A stretch of DNA of 64,000 bases from Trochalopteron elliotii (Eukaryota; Chordata; Aves; Passeriformes; Leiothrichidae): positions 2,892,011 to 2,956,010 of the forward strand of contig JANPWX010000126.1 of the NCBI GenBank assembly GCA_024734555.1, in the 5' to 3' direction. The translations under genes were made by a program, and so were the position numbers. Shown here one piece after another: positions 1-11,205 of this stretch (its first letter is position 1; the number at the start of each line of letters is the position of its first letter). The notes beneath the pieces were generated by a model. The model had not been told where the DNA came from and ran no database searches. It was given only the letters and a program-made list of their open reading frames with translations.

Positions 1-160
1 GGGGCGGAGTGGCCCGGAGCCGCCCCCTCCGATGGGGTTTGGGCTTTGCTGCTGCTTTGTGCGTTTAAACAGAGCCGGGACGCGGCCGAGCATCGGTGCC
101 CTGTGCCGGCTGCCTGGATCCGAGAGAGCCTGGATTTACCCTGGGAGTCGGGGTAAAACG
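1..160. promoter_or_regulatory. Edge of a GC/CpG-rich block (possible 3' flank of DGCR2 promoter island)
   Basis: The first ~130 bases are GC-rich with many CpGs, and composition then falls quickly to the AT-rich level of the next 19 kb. DGCR2 exon 1 (start codon and signal peptide) is not recognisable anywhere in the window. The simplest reading is that the window begins just inside intron 1, on the downstream shoulder of the DGCR2 promoter CpG island. No start codon followed by a signal-peptide-like reading frame and a matching donor is visible here. This is inference from position and composition. Confidence 0.4.
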
Positions 161-3100
161 TTTGTGTTAAAGTGTGAAAGCTTGGGTAGGAATCTACATA
201 ACCCTGCGGGTAATGAGCGCAGAAAATGTGGTGACTAAGTTTTCAGGTGCTTGTTACTTACCTGCTTTTATGTTGTGGGCCTTGGGTGCCTACAGAGCCA
301 GACACAATGCTTGCTTTCGAAGTGCTATTTAATCCTTCTAGAAATAAAAAAGAAACTCTGCTGCACCTGGTTCGCCTTTCTGGTTCTGTTTGTGCTTCTT
401 TTAGGGAAATAATTTAGCGATGGAGTTTGTTTGCTAGCTGCTAGGCATGGTGCTTAAAATCTTAAGATGATTAACTTCGGAGAAATGGTTGGTGTTTGCG
501 GGTAGAAAACTGCAGTTTTTCTAGGTATATCTCTCAGCTGGGTGTTGAATTCTCTTGGAGCTTGGCAAAGCCCTCGGGTATCATGGGCAGCTCTTGCCAA
601 AAAGCGTGAGGCTGCCTGGGATGGCTTTGCAGGTTTGGAAATCACCCTCCCATCGCACCAAGCCACTGTTCCTGGGTGATACGTGCACCTGGTAAATAGG
701 AGAGTAAGACCCATGGTCTACTTTGAAACCCCCTTGTTCTTTCTCCTCGAAATAACTTTTATGACCCAGACTAATAAAACATAACAGTATTAATGAACTG
801 CATCTAAGTGAGTTCCCAGCAGAGCTGAAACATAATTGGGTCAGTGTAGGCAGAGTTATTGAAATAACTAACTTGGGTGTTGAAACGTCTCTGTGTCTGC
901 CTTGTTTTGTTTTAGCTTGTTTTTTTGGCAGTGCAGTGTATATACAGGGCTTATGATATGCACTTAAGTAGCCAAAAAACTCTTGTGTTAGTAGCCTGGT
1001 ATTATTACAGCTAGAGGCTTTTATGGCTGAGAAGGTACTATATAAAACTGATCTCAAGCAGCTCCTTTTTGCTGGCACTAAGTGCTACAGGCTGCTGGAT
1101 TGCTGGGTGAAAAGGGTTCAGCTTATTCAGAGCTGTCTCTGTGCTTTTACAGGTGGATAGACTTGACCCTGAACTCTGTTGGTGTTGAGCATTGTAGCCT
1201 CCTAGAAATTCAAAAATGGTATTTTTCATATTGTGTCACATTTGTCACTCCAGTTAGATATTGTACCTCTGTCAGCAGCTGATGCTTGATGGATGAACAC
1301 AAGTTTTTCACATAGATTTGCTTCGTTAAGATGAATGATATTTTTCCACTGGTGCTCTAATGTACCTGCTTTAGAGATTTGTGGTGCTGTAGCTTTGCTG
1401 GCAGAGGTGTCCTTGTGAGCAAACCTTAACTCATCTGCTCTGGTTCTACACCACTGGCTTTGAAACCTGTAGCGTTAGAATTCCCCTGTGGCAATTCCGT
1501 AAGCATTCCATGAATTTTGCTCAAACCATATGTGTTCCTGAACCTGAGGTGAAGTAATGCAACTGGATATAGTGTTGCAGCTGGAATTCCTTGCTGTGTG
1601 AGGAGTTTCTGAGTTCCATTTGGGATATGCTCATCCATCCTGTTTATGTGGTGGCTCGGGTTGAGCGCGGTGGCTGAGCTGTCCATGGTGATGCCTCTCC
1701 CTCCTCCTCTGAAGAGAGCCCATCACTTCTGGGTGGCCTCACAGCTCTTTGCTGATGTCATCTGATTTTTTTGGTTTGCTTCAGTTAGTATCTCGAATCC
1801 ACCGTCTCAAACAAATCACCCATTTGGTAGATTGATAGCACATGGTTTGATCCTGAAACATGAGGTGCAAGTAGGGAAAACCTGGCTCATGCAAGTACAG
1901 AGGCCATACAGAACCAAATTCACTACTTTAATCAGTGGTGAAGAAGTCTCCCTAGTCTTCTCTGGGGAGAGACAGCAGAAAGAGAGCAGTACTTGGACTT
2001 TGAATTTATTTCCCAGGTGGTGTTTACTTTACTTTTTACTTCTTTAAACCTGTATGTTGTAGCAACTGTCTTTTTGGTTTAGGAAAGACGCCTGCAGCTT
2101 GCTTAGCTTAAATCTGTGCTTGGAGCTATGAGATGAGAGCTGCAGAGCTCTGGGAGGTTTTATGTACTCAGAGATGAATGTGTAGTCCCTTCACAATTCA
2201 GTCCTGGCGGATCAGGCATCTCTTTGTATTTCCATGTTAATTTGACACTAGCTTTGTATCCATGTTCTTGCTGTGCTCTTCAGACAAATAAAACCTTCTT
2301 TTAAGCCTCCTCAACTGTAGTGTCTTTTCGTGCCATCTGAAAGGCAGTGATTTTACATGGCCCTATTTTTTTCTGCATTTAGGGTAAGGTGGGTTTTAGT
2401 AAATTAGGAAGAAATTAATTAAAATTTCTTTTTTTCTCCCCCCATTTCTTTCTCTCTTGATTACATGAGTCTGTTTTGTGCTCCTGCCATCACTAACAGC
2501 ACAAGGTACTTTCAACATACCATGACATTGGCCCCAGCTGTGCAGACATGGGTTCCTGGAGGCACTGTGGGCAGTTGGATTTTTCTGAGCTTATGGACTT
2601 GTAATGGTAATTTTGAGCCTTTGAGAATTGCCACTTGGATTTTTTTTGTCCCAGTGTTTCTGTCTTTCCCTTTCTGTTTTGACCATGTCCTTCTTGTTTT
2701 GATTAGTTGCCTGCTTTATAGTGCATTTTGAAAGCATTCTTTTTTTTCAAAGTAGGACATTTCTTCTTGAGTTGTTTTTGGAATCTGCTAATGTGAATTT
2801 AAGCTGAATGTATCAAACTCTTCCAACTACATGGGTGTAGAGTGAAGGATTAACTTAATACTTCCTTTAAACACTTGCTGATTTTACTCTGTCTGTTGCT
2901 TTTTGGGGATATTTACCTCAGTAGAGTTTAATTTAATAAAATCTTTTCCAGGACATCTCAAACCCATCTGCTGCAGGTTATCTGAGTAGCTGGCTGAGAG
3001 AGCTGATGTCTTTGTGTGAGGAAACATTTCAGTGGTGTGTTAACTGAGTTGCAATAAGCTGTTCTGGTGCTAGCTTACATTTTGCCTGAGTTTCTGAACC

Positions 3101-4450
3101 AGTACATTTCTGTCAGTTGTTGGAAGAGCATCAGAGATGTAATTTGTTATGAAGTCAGTTTTTCACAGTTTGAGAATATTTAAGAAGTTTCTTCTTCTGT
3201 TAACATCCCACTGAGAAGTGGAGGTTTTGGTGTCTTTGTGTAGCATTGGGAGCAGTGTAGAATGACCACGCTGACATGTTTCAGAATAGTATTTAGAGGA
3301 TTAATTAAGATCATCATCACTAAAGACAATAACATGTTTTCATATTTCTCTAACAAGATACTGCTGCTTGCTAATGAAGAACACTTAAACATGGTCAGGC
3401 TTTATATTGGATTTTGTAATAATGGTTTAGTAAAGAGCCTTGTGAATGTAGGTCATCGGGCTTTCTTATTAGAGCACTTGCCAGGCAGCTAAAAGCCAAT
3501 TGAGTTCTTGTTCTTGCAGCGTTTTTTCTCCACTTCAAAGCCAGCTAGAGGAAGTAATTTTATTACCCAAGTTCTGTTTCAAAAAAAAAACATTGCACAA
3601 CATACTTAATCTGCAGTGCTTAGAAAGACTTGCCAGTGCAAGTGGTCTGGTTAAAACCCCACACTCCAGCTCACAGTTGGAACCTCCTGTATGCTTTGGA
3701 GCTTGCTGGCAGCTGTGGTTGTGCTCTTACAGGTGGGGTCTTGGTGTTTTGACACAATACAGCTGACAAGTGTGTTCCAATTGCTCCTTCTTGTCTTTCA
3801 GTCAAGAGGTGGTGGTCTTACATGCAAGGCAGAACTCAGAGTAGAGATCTAAGCAAACCCATGATCAGCACAGTTTCAAGGTGATCCACTGGTGTGCTTA
3901 TGACTGGATGGGTTTGGTTTTGTCCAGTTGAAGTGTATTGATTAATTCAAATGGAGACCCAAATATATCAGTCATAAAATTTGCTCTGGCCAGTGTTCCT
4001 CTGTTCTGGAGAGACTTTGTTGGTAGGCAAATACCAACCCTTATTTTGTTCTTTGTTCACCGTCTCCACCTTAGTGAGAGCTGTGGTGAGTGATATTTAT
4101 TCAGGTTCATGTCGTTGCTAGCTGCAGTTCCTGTCTGTGTATTTAGGTGAATTCCCAAGTGGAAGGTTCTAGGAGTGAGGGGTAGAAGGGTTTTTATCAC
4201 ACCTCCTCAGTTAATTTTGCTGAAAGTAGGGCTTGGCCTGTCTTCCAGTCTGGTGTTTTTCCTCTTCATCCCTTTGCTTCTTAATCTACTGGTTTTAAGT
4301 TTTATTTTTCTTCCTACTGTTACCTATTGAGTTCTCATCCTGATGTTCCTTGCTCTGCTATTTGCTGTTTTTACTGCTGCAAAGCAAGGCTGATGGATGC
4401 GAAAAAGCTTTTTTTGTGGCTGGTCTCAGTGTAGCAGAGAGACAAAGCAG

Positions 4451-4485
4451 AAGGTATCAGACCTTATTAGCAGGTCTGATACTTT
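4451..4485. repeat. Strong inverted repeat / hairpin
   Basis: Arms GTATCAGACC (4454-4463) and GGTCTGATAC (4473-4482) are perfect complements around a 9-base loop. Two further A-T pairs and a G-T pair extend the stem outwards to 4451 and 4485. Stem about 13 bp. Function unknown. Confidence 0.8.
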
Positions 4486-6725
4486 AAGACTGGTAATTCC
4501 TGATGTTAATTATAAAGCAAAATTTTTGAGATGCGAGTGGATTTGCTGCTAGCTGTGGTTACAAAGTAAAGGAGAAAAAGGAGTTAGTAGGCAGGACTGT
4601 TTGCATTGCTTTGGCTCTGAGAAATAATAAACCAGAGGGGCACCTTGGGGGTTTGCACACACATGACTTCTGTGTCCCTACAGTTGGTTTGGGGGCAGGG
4701 GAAGGTTGGTCCAGAACAGCAGAAGTGATGGAGAATAGAGCACTGCTGCAGCCTCTGTCTGCAGCAGGAGGAGGCAGTTGTGCTTCTTTCTTGGTATATG
4801 AGGGGGAAGGCACAGCTAGACTGAAGAGAGAGGAATTTTAGATACTAAGTATGAAAGGTGTAAAATCCCCTGGTGAATGTCAGAAAACCAGTCAAGACTT
4901 CAGTGAATCATTCTGTCCCCTGGCATTACCTTTCTTAGGGCTGGTGCTGATGTTCAATTGTAATGCAAGCATAGTAGCTGCCTCTGTGGTCCATCTTTGG
5001 GTAATGCCTGGGTCTCTGGGTTTTTACGTGGTGATTTCTTGCAACTTTTATAAGTTCTTGTTTGATTCTGTGAGGTGCATATAAATAACTTCTTCTGTGA
5101 TTAGGAACTTCCCATTGTGCAATGCAGACCTGTGGTACCCCGAGTGGAGCTTCTGATACCTGAAAGCAGAACCTGGAAGGAGCAGAACCAGAAGGAACTG
5201 AGTGGAATCACAGCTCCTGCCCTTCAGGGCTTAGTGGGTGTGTGCTGAGGGTTGTTTTGTATTTTGAAGTGGACATGTGCATTGTGTTCTTGCAGTGGTA
5301 GCCTGGACAAGGAAGGGCTTAGATAAAAAGGCAATGGAGCACAGCTCTGGCAGGCTCAATGAGAGGCTCTGCAGATCTTTGCCTGTGTGATCTGAAGTGT
5401 TAACCTGTGATGGGAAGAGCCTTGCTAATCTTTTATTCTGTGTAGGCTGATAGAAAGTTATGGCTAGAAGGAGTGTAAGAGATGGGGTCATCCATCTTCC
5501 TGTCCCAAAAGAAAACCTGGCAAACCCAGGCAACTCCTGAAGGTTTGTCAAGCACACTGTTAATAATTTCCTGTAATAGACTCCAAACACCAGATTCTTT
5601 TGGTAACTCTGGTTGCCAGTCTGTTTGTTCTGCAGTTACAGCTTATTTTTTGTATAAATGCAGTCTAATGCACAGGTCCCTCATAAGCTGCAGCTTTAAA
5701 GAACAGATTCAGTTTTCCAGGACAGTTCAGGTGCCAGTTTTTCTGTAGCACTGAGGATGGGGGGTACATGCCAGTGCCCAATCCTTCTTGTCTTTCCACT
5801 CTCTGAAAGGGTTTCTGTTCCATGCTGGATCCTTGCATGACAGGCTCACATGTTCTCACTGCAATTCAGTGGTTTTGTAGAGGATCCTGAGTCCAGGAGG
5901 AATCATGGATCAGTTGGTGAAGTCATTGATTTGCTGTAACAGGACTTGAGCAATTTAGTTGCTTAAAAACATGAGTTTGGGATTAACCTTTAATCCATAT
6001 TCCCTGAACTGTGAAATCCTCTGGCATCTTGTGGTTTCCTGTGAAACTTTAAATTTTTCTTTGTTTTAAAGGGTCAGCCTGTTAATTCTGGGTTTTATGA
6101 ACAGCATTTTAATGGTATTTGCTATATGGAACTCCTAAGAAAGTGATTGGTAGTGTTTACCTGCCATTCAGATAATTTAGTAATACGGTTTTAAGTTTAA
6201 TGGCAATTGATAGTTACTTCATTATCTATAGCTAAACTAAATAACATTCAACTTCCTACTTAATTAAAATTAAAATTGGTTGGTCTAACATTATATTTAG
6301 CTTCTGTTCTGTTTATTGATTATTGTGCTTGAGAATTGTCAGCCAGCTCAGGGGGTGGAAATACAGAAGTAGCTTTTGGTGGCTGCTGTTGGGATATTCC
6401 CTGTTCTTTGTCCTTTAACTGATTTTTCTTTGTCATATTTTCATTTGTGTAACTTTTTTTCCTGTGTCGCCTTCTCTTTCATACACTGCCTCTGTTGTGC
6501 TTCCTCATACCTTTCCCACTGTAGGACCAGTTACTTGGGGTGCCCAGTGGAATTATTTGAAAGTCAGAGTAGAAAAATGGGATTAAGTGCCATTTCTAGT
6601 AGAACGATGCTGAGTGTTCTGGGCTGGCTGCAAAACTGAGTTAGTGTTGTCCCTTAGTATTTCTGTGTTAATATTTCTTTAGCAATGTAAATAAAAAGAT
6701 TTCTTCTGACTTGAAAGTAACTTGT

Positions 6726-6785
6726 CATCTTTTATACACTTTAAAAGAAAACAAGTAACTTTTATACACTTTAAAAGAACACAAA
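6726..6785. repeat. Two-copy tandem duplication, unit about 33 bp
   Basis: The block TTTTATACACTTTAAAAGAA occurs twice in succession (about 6730-6749 and 6761-6780), each followed by an A/C-rich ACAAGTAAC or ACAAATAAC tail. The tail then degenerates into AACAAATAAC-type repeats up to about 6832. It looks like a local duplication in an intron. Confidence 0.75.
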
Positions 6786-6994
6786 TAACAAAAAATATTA
6801 AAAGAACAACAAATAACACAAATAACAAAAAACGCTTCTAACACTGCTGGTGTTGAGTTTGTGCACAAGTGGCATTTTCCCTTGTATATGTTAAACCTCT
6901 AAAACTTACTGCAGCTTGTTTTAATCTAGGGATGTTCAAGACTGCATTTGTGTTTTCTCTCTGTTGAATTTGTGGAATTATTTGATACACTTAA

Positions 6995-7034
6995 ACTACT
7001 CTTCACTGATTAAAATCAGTGACATAAGAGTAGT
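6995..7034. repeat. Near-perfect 40-base palindrome
   Basis: The left arm ACTACTCTT plus CACTGATT (6995-7011) pairs with AATCAGTG (7014-7021) and AAGAGTAGT (7026-7034), interrupted only by a 4-base bulge (ACAT). The potential stem is 17 bp with a tiny loop. It could be a relic of a palindromic transposon end or a structured RNA. It is too short for a typical microRNA precursor. Confidence 0.8.
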
Positions 7035-8444
7035 CTATTAATGAGATCTGGGAAAATCTTCATGAAATGTTGAGAATCTTGCAGAAGGGAGATCAGAGAC
7101 TTAAGTAGAAGCATCATGCCACCTCAATTCTGGCAGTAAGCAGGTTGGAGGAAATGATTGAGGAATGCTGTAGGGCCCATCTTTGTCTTTCTGAGCAGTA
7201 ATGGAATTAAATGTAGTTTTTCTGTTGATGGCACAGATCAGGTTTTGTGCCATAGTACCTGACACATGGGCATAATAGATGTTGAAGAGTGCTGGCAGTA
7301 GTTGAGTTGTTAGAAGGTGTGGGAGATGAGAAAACTACGCTCAGAGGGTTACGTGGCTTTTTGCAGTTTGGTTGGATCTGTATTTGCTGACTTCTGGTAG
7401 AACTGTTAAACTTAGGAGTTCAATATGAGGAATTTCTCCTCAGATATTTGTTTTGCTGGGGAAGAGGGAAGCACAGGATCTCATCCAGTGTGGACAGACG
7501 TAGCTGTGGCTGACATTGGCCACATTCCTGCCGTGTTCAGCCTCACTGGAGCAGGGGAATGCTATTCAAAGCACGAGCCATTTGCTCCAGTACACAACAG
7601 CCACTGCACCAGCTCCTGTGCAAAGGGTAAAACTGGGTTTCTGTATTTGAGGTCATAATATTTCTGTGTGTTGAATTTATGCTCTTAAGTGTTCTAGGTG
7701 CTTGCTCATCGAGTCTTGTACAAGATGTGAAGAACAAAAGTGAAACAGGAGCAAAAGCTTTTTTTAGTGTGACCTGCATTTGAATAGTGCTCAGGCACAG
7801 CTTTCCTGTCTCCCTGAATTGTTAGATTCTTGTTTAAGACCTTGAACTTTCTTATGGCCCTGAAGAGAACTTTTTCCATGTTTATTTGGTTTTAAAATTA
7901 AAAAATGATGTTAATTTTTGGAGAGTGACGTAGTTAAAAAATACCCGATTTCATAGGTAGAACTTTGTCACCCATTTGCTTTAAAGACTACTGCAATTCC
8001 TCATGTTTTAGTTCAGCAAAGTTTTTAAAGTACATACTTAGCTTTAAATTTTATATTTTCATTAGATTTGCTAGGATTGCTCATGTGCTGAAAGTTTATA
8101 TGCTTAAATACTGCTGAATCGTGTACTAAAAAAAAAAAAGATGAGATAGGAACTTTTTTTGTTTTCCTGCAAAGAAGGAACATGTGTTGTCTTGCTGAAA
8201 GTAAATGGGCTTGCTAAGTAATACTGCTGAAATCTGGCAATTCCTACTTTCAATTTAATGGTGGCTACAAATTAGCCTTGATTGCTCTGACAGTTCTTGA
8301 ATTGCTGTTATCGTGTTTCATCTGGGTTCTCTTCTTGTTGAAACGTGATCTAAAGAAAATACTAATTCAGTTCATGTAAAATTTTGGATTTGAATTTTTC
8401 CTCTGAGGAAAATGAGTTTCTGTAGAGTATTTGTTAGCTTTTAG

Positions 8445-8520
8445 TTGTGTGGTTGGGGTTTTTTTGTGGGCTTGGGGTTTGTGTTGGTTTTATTTGTTTG
8501 GGGTTTTTGTTTGTTTGTAC
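8445..8520. repeat. G/T-rich low-complexity tract
   Basis: The plus strand here is almost only G and T, with repeated GGGGTTT and GTTTG blocks, including several GGGG runs that could form a G-quadruplex. It is intronic, with no coding content. Confidence 0.7.
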
Positions 8521-10252
8521 ACCTATAGTTCATTTGGTTAAAGGGAATACAGCCTCTTCCTCTGCTGATTCTTAGTGAAGCTCTTTTGTATTTGAGCAAA
8601 TATGGATCCAAACTGACTTGGTAGGATGTATTAATCTTGAGAGTATAGGAAGGGGAGAGGAACCATCTCACGTGCATTGTGAGATTGTTTTGGGACTAGT
8701 TCTGGGTGGGCAGCTGCCAGGTAATAGCTTTAGATATAGAAGTACTTTGAGCTGTGGTACCCAGGTAGCTGAAGGATTTGTGGTGTGTGTGGGATAATCC
8801 ATCTGCCCTGACCTGGTATATGGATTGGAGGGGGAAGGCACTGTTGTTGGTGGTGCTCTTTTCTGGACACAGTTGATGACTTGCTGAGTATATCACTGCT
8901 GATGTTGTTCTTAATGGACCTTTTCTCTGTTGCTTCGTTTCTTGGGAGAATTAGTATGGTGTGTGTGTGGCTGTATTTAAATTCTGTGTGAGGAATAGTG
9001 CTGTTTACTTAGCACTGTTTCCTGTGAGTGTGTTTCATAAGCAGTGGGGTTTAATGAAACCTGGACTCCAGTGGGCTTGTGTGTGTCCCTGTACCTCCTC
9101 TGCTGTGGTACCCTTGCCTGACACTGATTTAATAAGGCCATATCTTGCCTGTGTCCCTGTGGCATGAAAAGGCTGGGAGTCCTGCAGGGTCTCTGCAAAG
9201 GTTCAGTCACCCCAGCTCACCACTTCCCTCCGCTGCCAGCTGGAAACCACCTCTGGTGGTGACAGTGTGACACCCAGGGGGGCTGGCAAGCTGGCACCCA
9301 CTGAACAGTGCAGGCCATGTGGGGGTTTCCTGCCCTCTGAAGCTCAAGAATAATTTTCTTCCCTTGTGCAAGCTGTGGAAAGACATACACAGTCTGTTCC
9401 TAGTCTTGACTTCTCTCAAGCTTGCTTGAAATTCTTTAGTGAATTTGTGAGGCGTGATAGGCACTTTCACTCATCAGCCTTCTTTAGGGAAAGGGTTAAA
9501 AATTCGGTGCTGCACAGGTTTAAGTCACTTGTCACTGTTGTACTAAAACACTGAAATCCTGCCTAAGGCTGTACAGAGCACTCAAAGTCCTGAACAAGGT
9601 TGTTAGTGTGGAGGAACAGTAGGCTTTAATTTTGAGCCATGTTAGAGGCTTCTCAAGTACCAGTGGCTTTGGTTTTGTTTGTACTGGCTGCTCTTTGTGC
9701 CTGTGCTGTTTTGCTTTTCCCTTCTGCCTCTTTACTTATTATCATAATATAACAGTTTCTTAGAGGGGGAGAAGCGCAAGACTGTTGCTTAGCCTGGTAT
9801 TCTCACGATGAAAATAAACTGGTTTTCAGTCTGGAATGCTGCATTGCCTAATTCACAGTGTTCTTTCAGCTTAGTTCAAGTAGCAAGTTTTGTTTTCTCT
9901 TTGGTTTTAGCAGTGCTGGAGAATTAGGAAATACATTTTTTCTGTTTCAGTCTTAGGAATAAGTGCCCACTTTCGTGAAGCTCAAAGTCAGTGTTTCCTA
10001 AGTCTTAAAACATTATAGCCAGGATTCCCATTCAAGAAGCTCTGATATTGTTGCTTTGGCTGAATGCCGTGTCTTTTGCCTGCCTTTGCTTTTTTATTTT
10101 TTGTAGTTATTTTGATTTCTCTTTTCTATCCTTTCTGGCCTTGAGTTTGCCCTCCAGACAAAGAGCAGACAATGAATTGCAGTGAATGACACTTGTGAGC
10201 AAGGAAAAACTGGGTCAGTTCCAAGCTCATGCAGGGTGTAGGTATAATAAAT

Positions 10253-11205
10253 ATAGAATCTTAGGATCATTTCAGTTGGAAAAGACCCTTGAGACTAGCT
10301 AGTCCAGGCATTAACCCAGCAGTGCCAAGTCCACCAGTAAAATATGTCCTGAAGTGCCACATCTACACCTCTTTTACATATCTCTAGGGATCGTGACTCC
10401 ATTTCTCTGGGCAGCCTGTTCCAATGCTTGACAACCCTCTTGGTGAAGAAATTTTTCCTAATGTCCAATCTGAACCTCCTCTGATGCAATTTAAGGCCAA
10501 TTCCTCTTGTCCTGTTGCTTGTTACTTGGGAGAAGAGGCTGATCCCCACCTTGCTACCACCTGATTCCAGACAGTTGTAGAGGGTGGTAAGGTCTCCCCT
10601 GGCTCTGCTGCCTCAAAGTTTTTTCTTACTGAGTGCAGAATATACCTGTGAATGCTGTGGCAAGTGGTGTCAAAGATTTACTAAAATCTACCAGGTAAAT
10701 GACATCCAGAGCCTTTCCCTGGACCACTAAATGGGTCACCTTGTCCTAGGAGGAGATCAGGTTAGTCAAGCTGGACCTGCCTTTCACAAACCTACGCTGG
10801 CTGGGCCTGATCACCTGCTTGTCTTGAACGTGCCATTCATGAAGGATGATCTGCTCCATGACCTTCCCTGGCACTGAGCTCAGACTGACCAGCCTGAAGT
10901 TCCCCAGATCCACCTTATGACCCTTCTTATGGCAGCTGACTGTCATACTTGCTGATTTCCAGTCACCTGGGACCAACTGAGTTAGCCAGGACTGCTGGGA
11001 AGTCATAGCAAGTGGCTCAGTGAGCACTTCCACCAGCTCCCTCAGTGTCCTTGGGTGGATCCTATCCAGCCCCACAGACTTGTGTGTGTCTAAGTGGCCA
11101 TAGCAGGTCACTTAACATCTCCCTTTGGATTATTGGGGCTTCATTCTGCTCCCTGTCCCTGTCTTCCAGCTCTGGGGAGTGGGTACCTGGAGAACAAATA
11201 TGAGA
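10253..11205 (-). mobile_element. CR1 LINE fragment, 5'-truncated with an internal deletion
   Basis: On the minus strand two blocks match the CR1 ORF2 protein. 11111-10746 reads as a reverse-transcriptase segment with the CR1-like stretch GLDRIHPRTLRELVE and, later, LGNFRLVSLSSVPGK. 10549-10295 reads as the ORF2 C-terminus, with [20 protein letters not shown]. The low-coordinate end (about 10253) carries the reverse complement of the CR1 3' terminus, the AGAATC...GTTGGAAAAGACC signature of bird CR1. About 10560-10740 joins the two blocks with much less sequence than a full ORF2 would need, so an internal deletion is inferred. The 5' end fades out near 11.2 kb. Frames are broken; not functional. 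Confidence 0.88.

Noticed and set aside
1..60. DGCR2 exon 1
   Set aside because: GC-rich, but no ATG followed by a signal-peptide-like frame with a phase-1 donor; exon 1 is probably left of the window.
5460..5620. Possible old interspersed repeat (GATGGGGTCATCCATC...)
   Set aside because: It has a faint retroelement feel but no diagnostic end or ORF; not supportable by eye.
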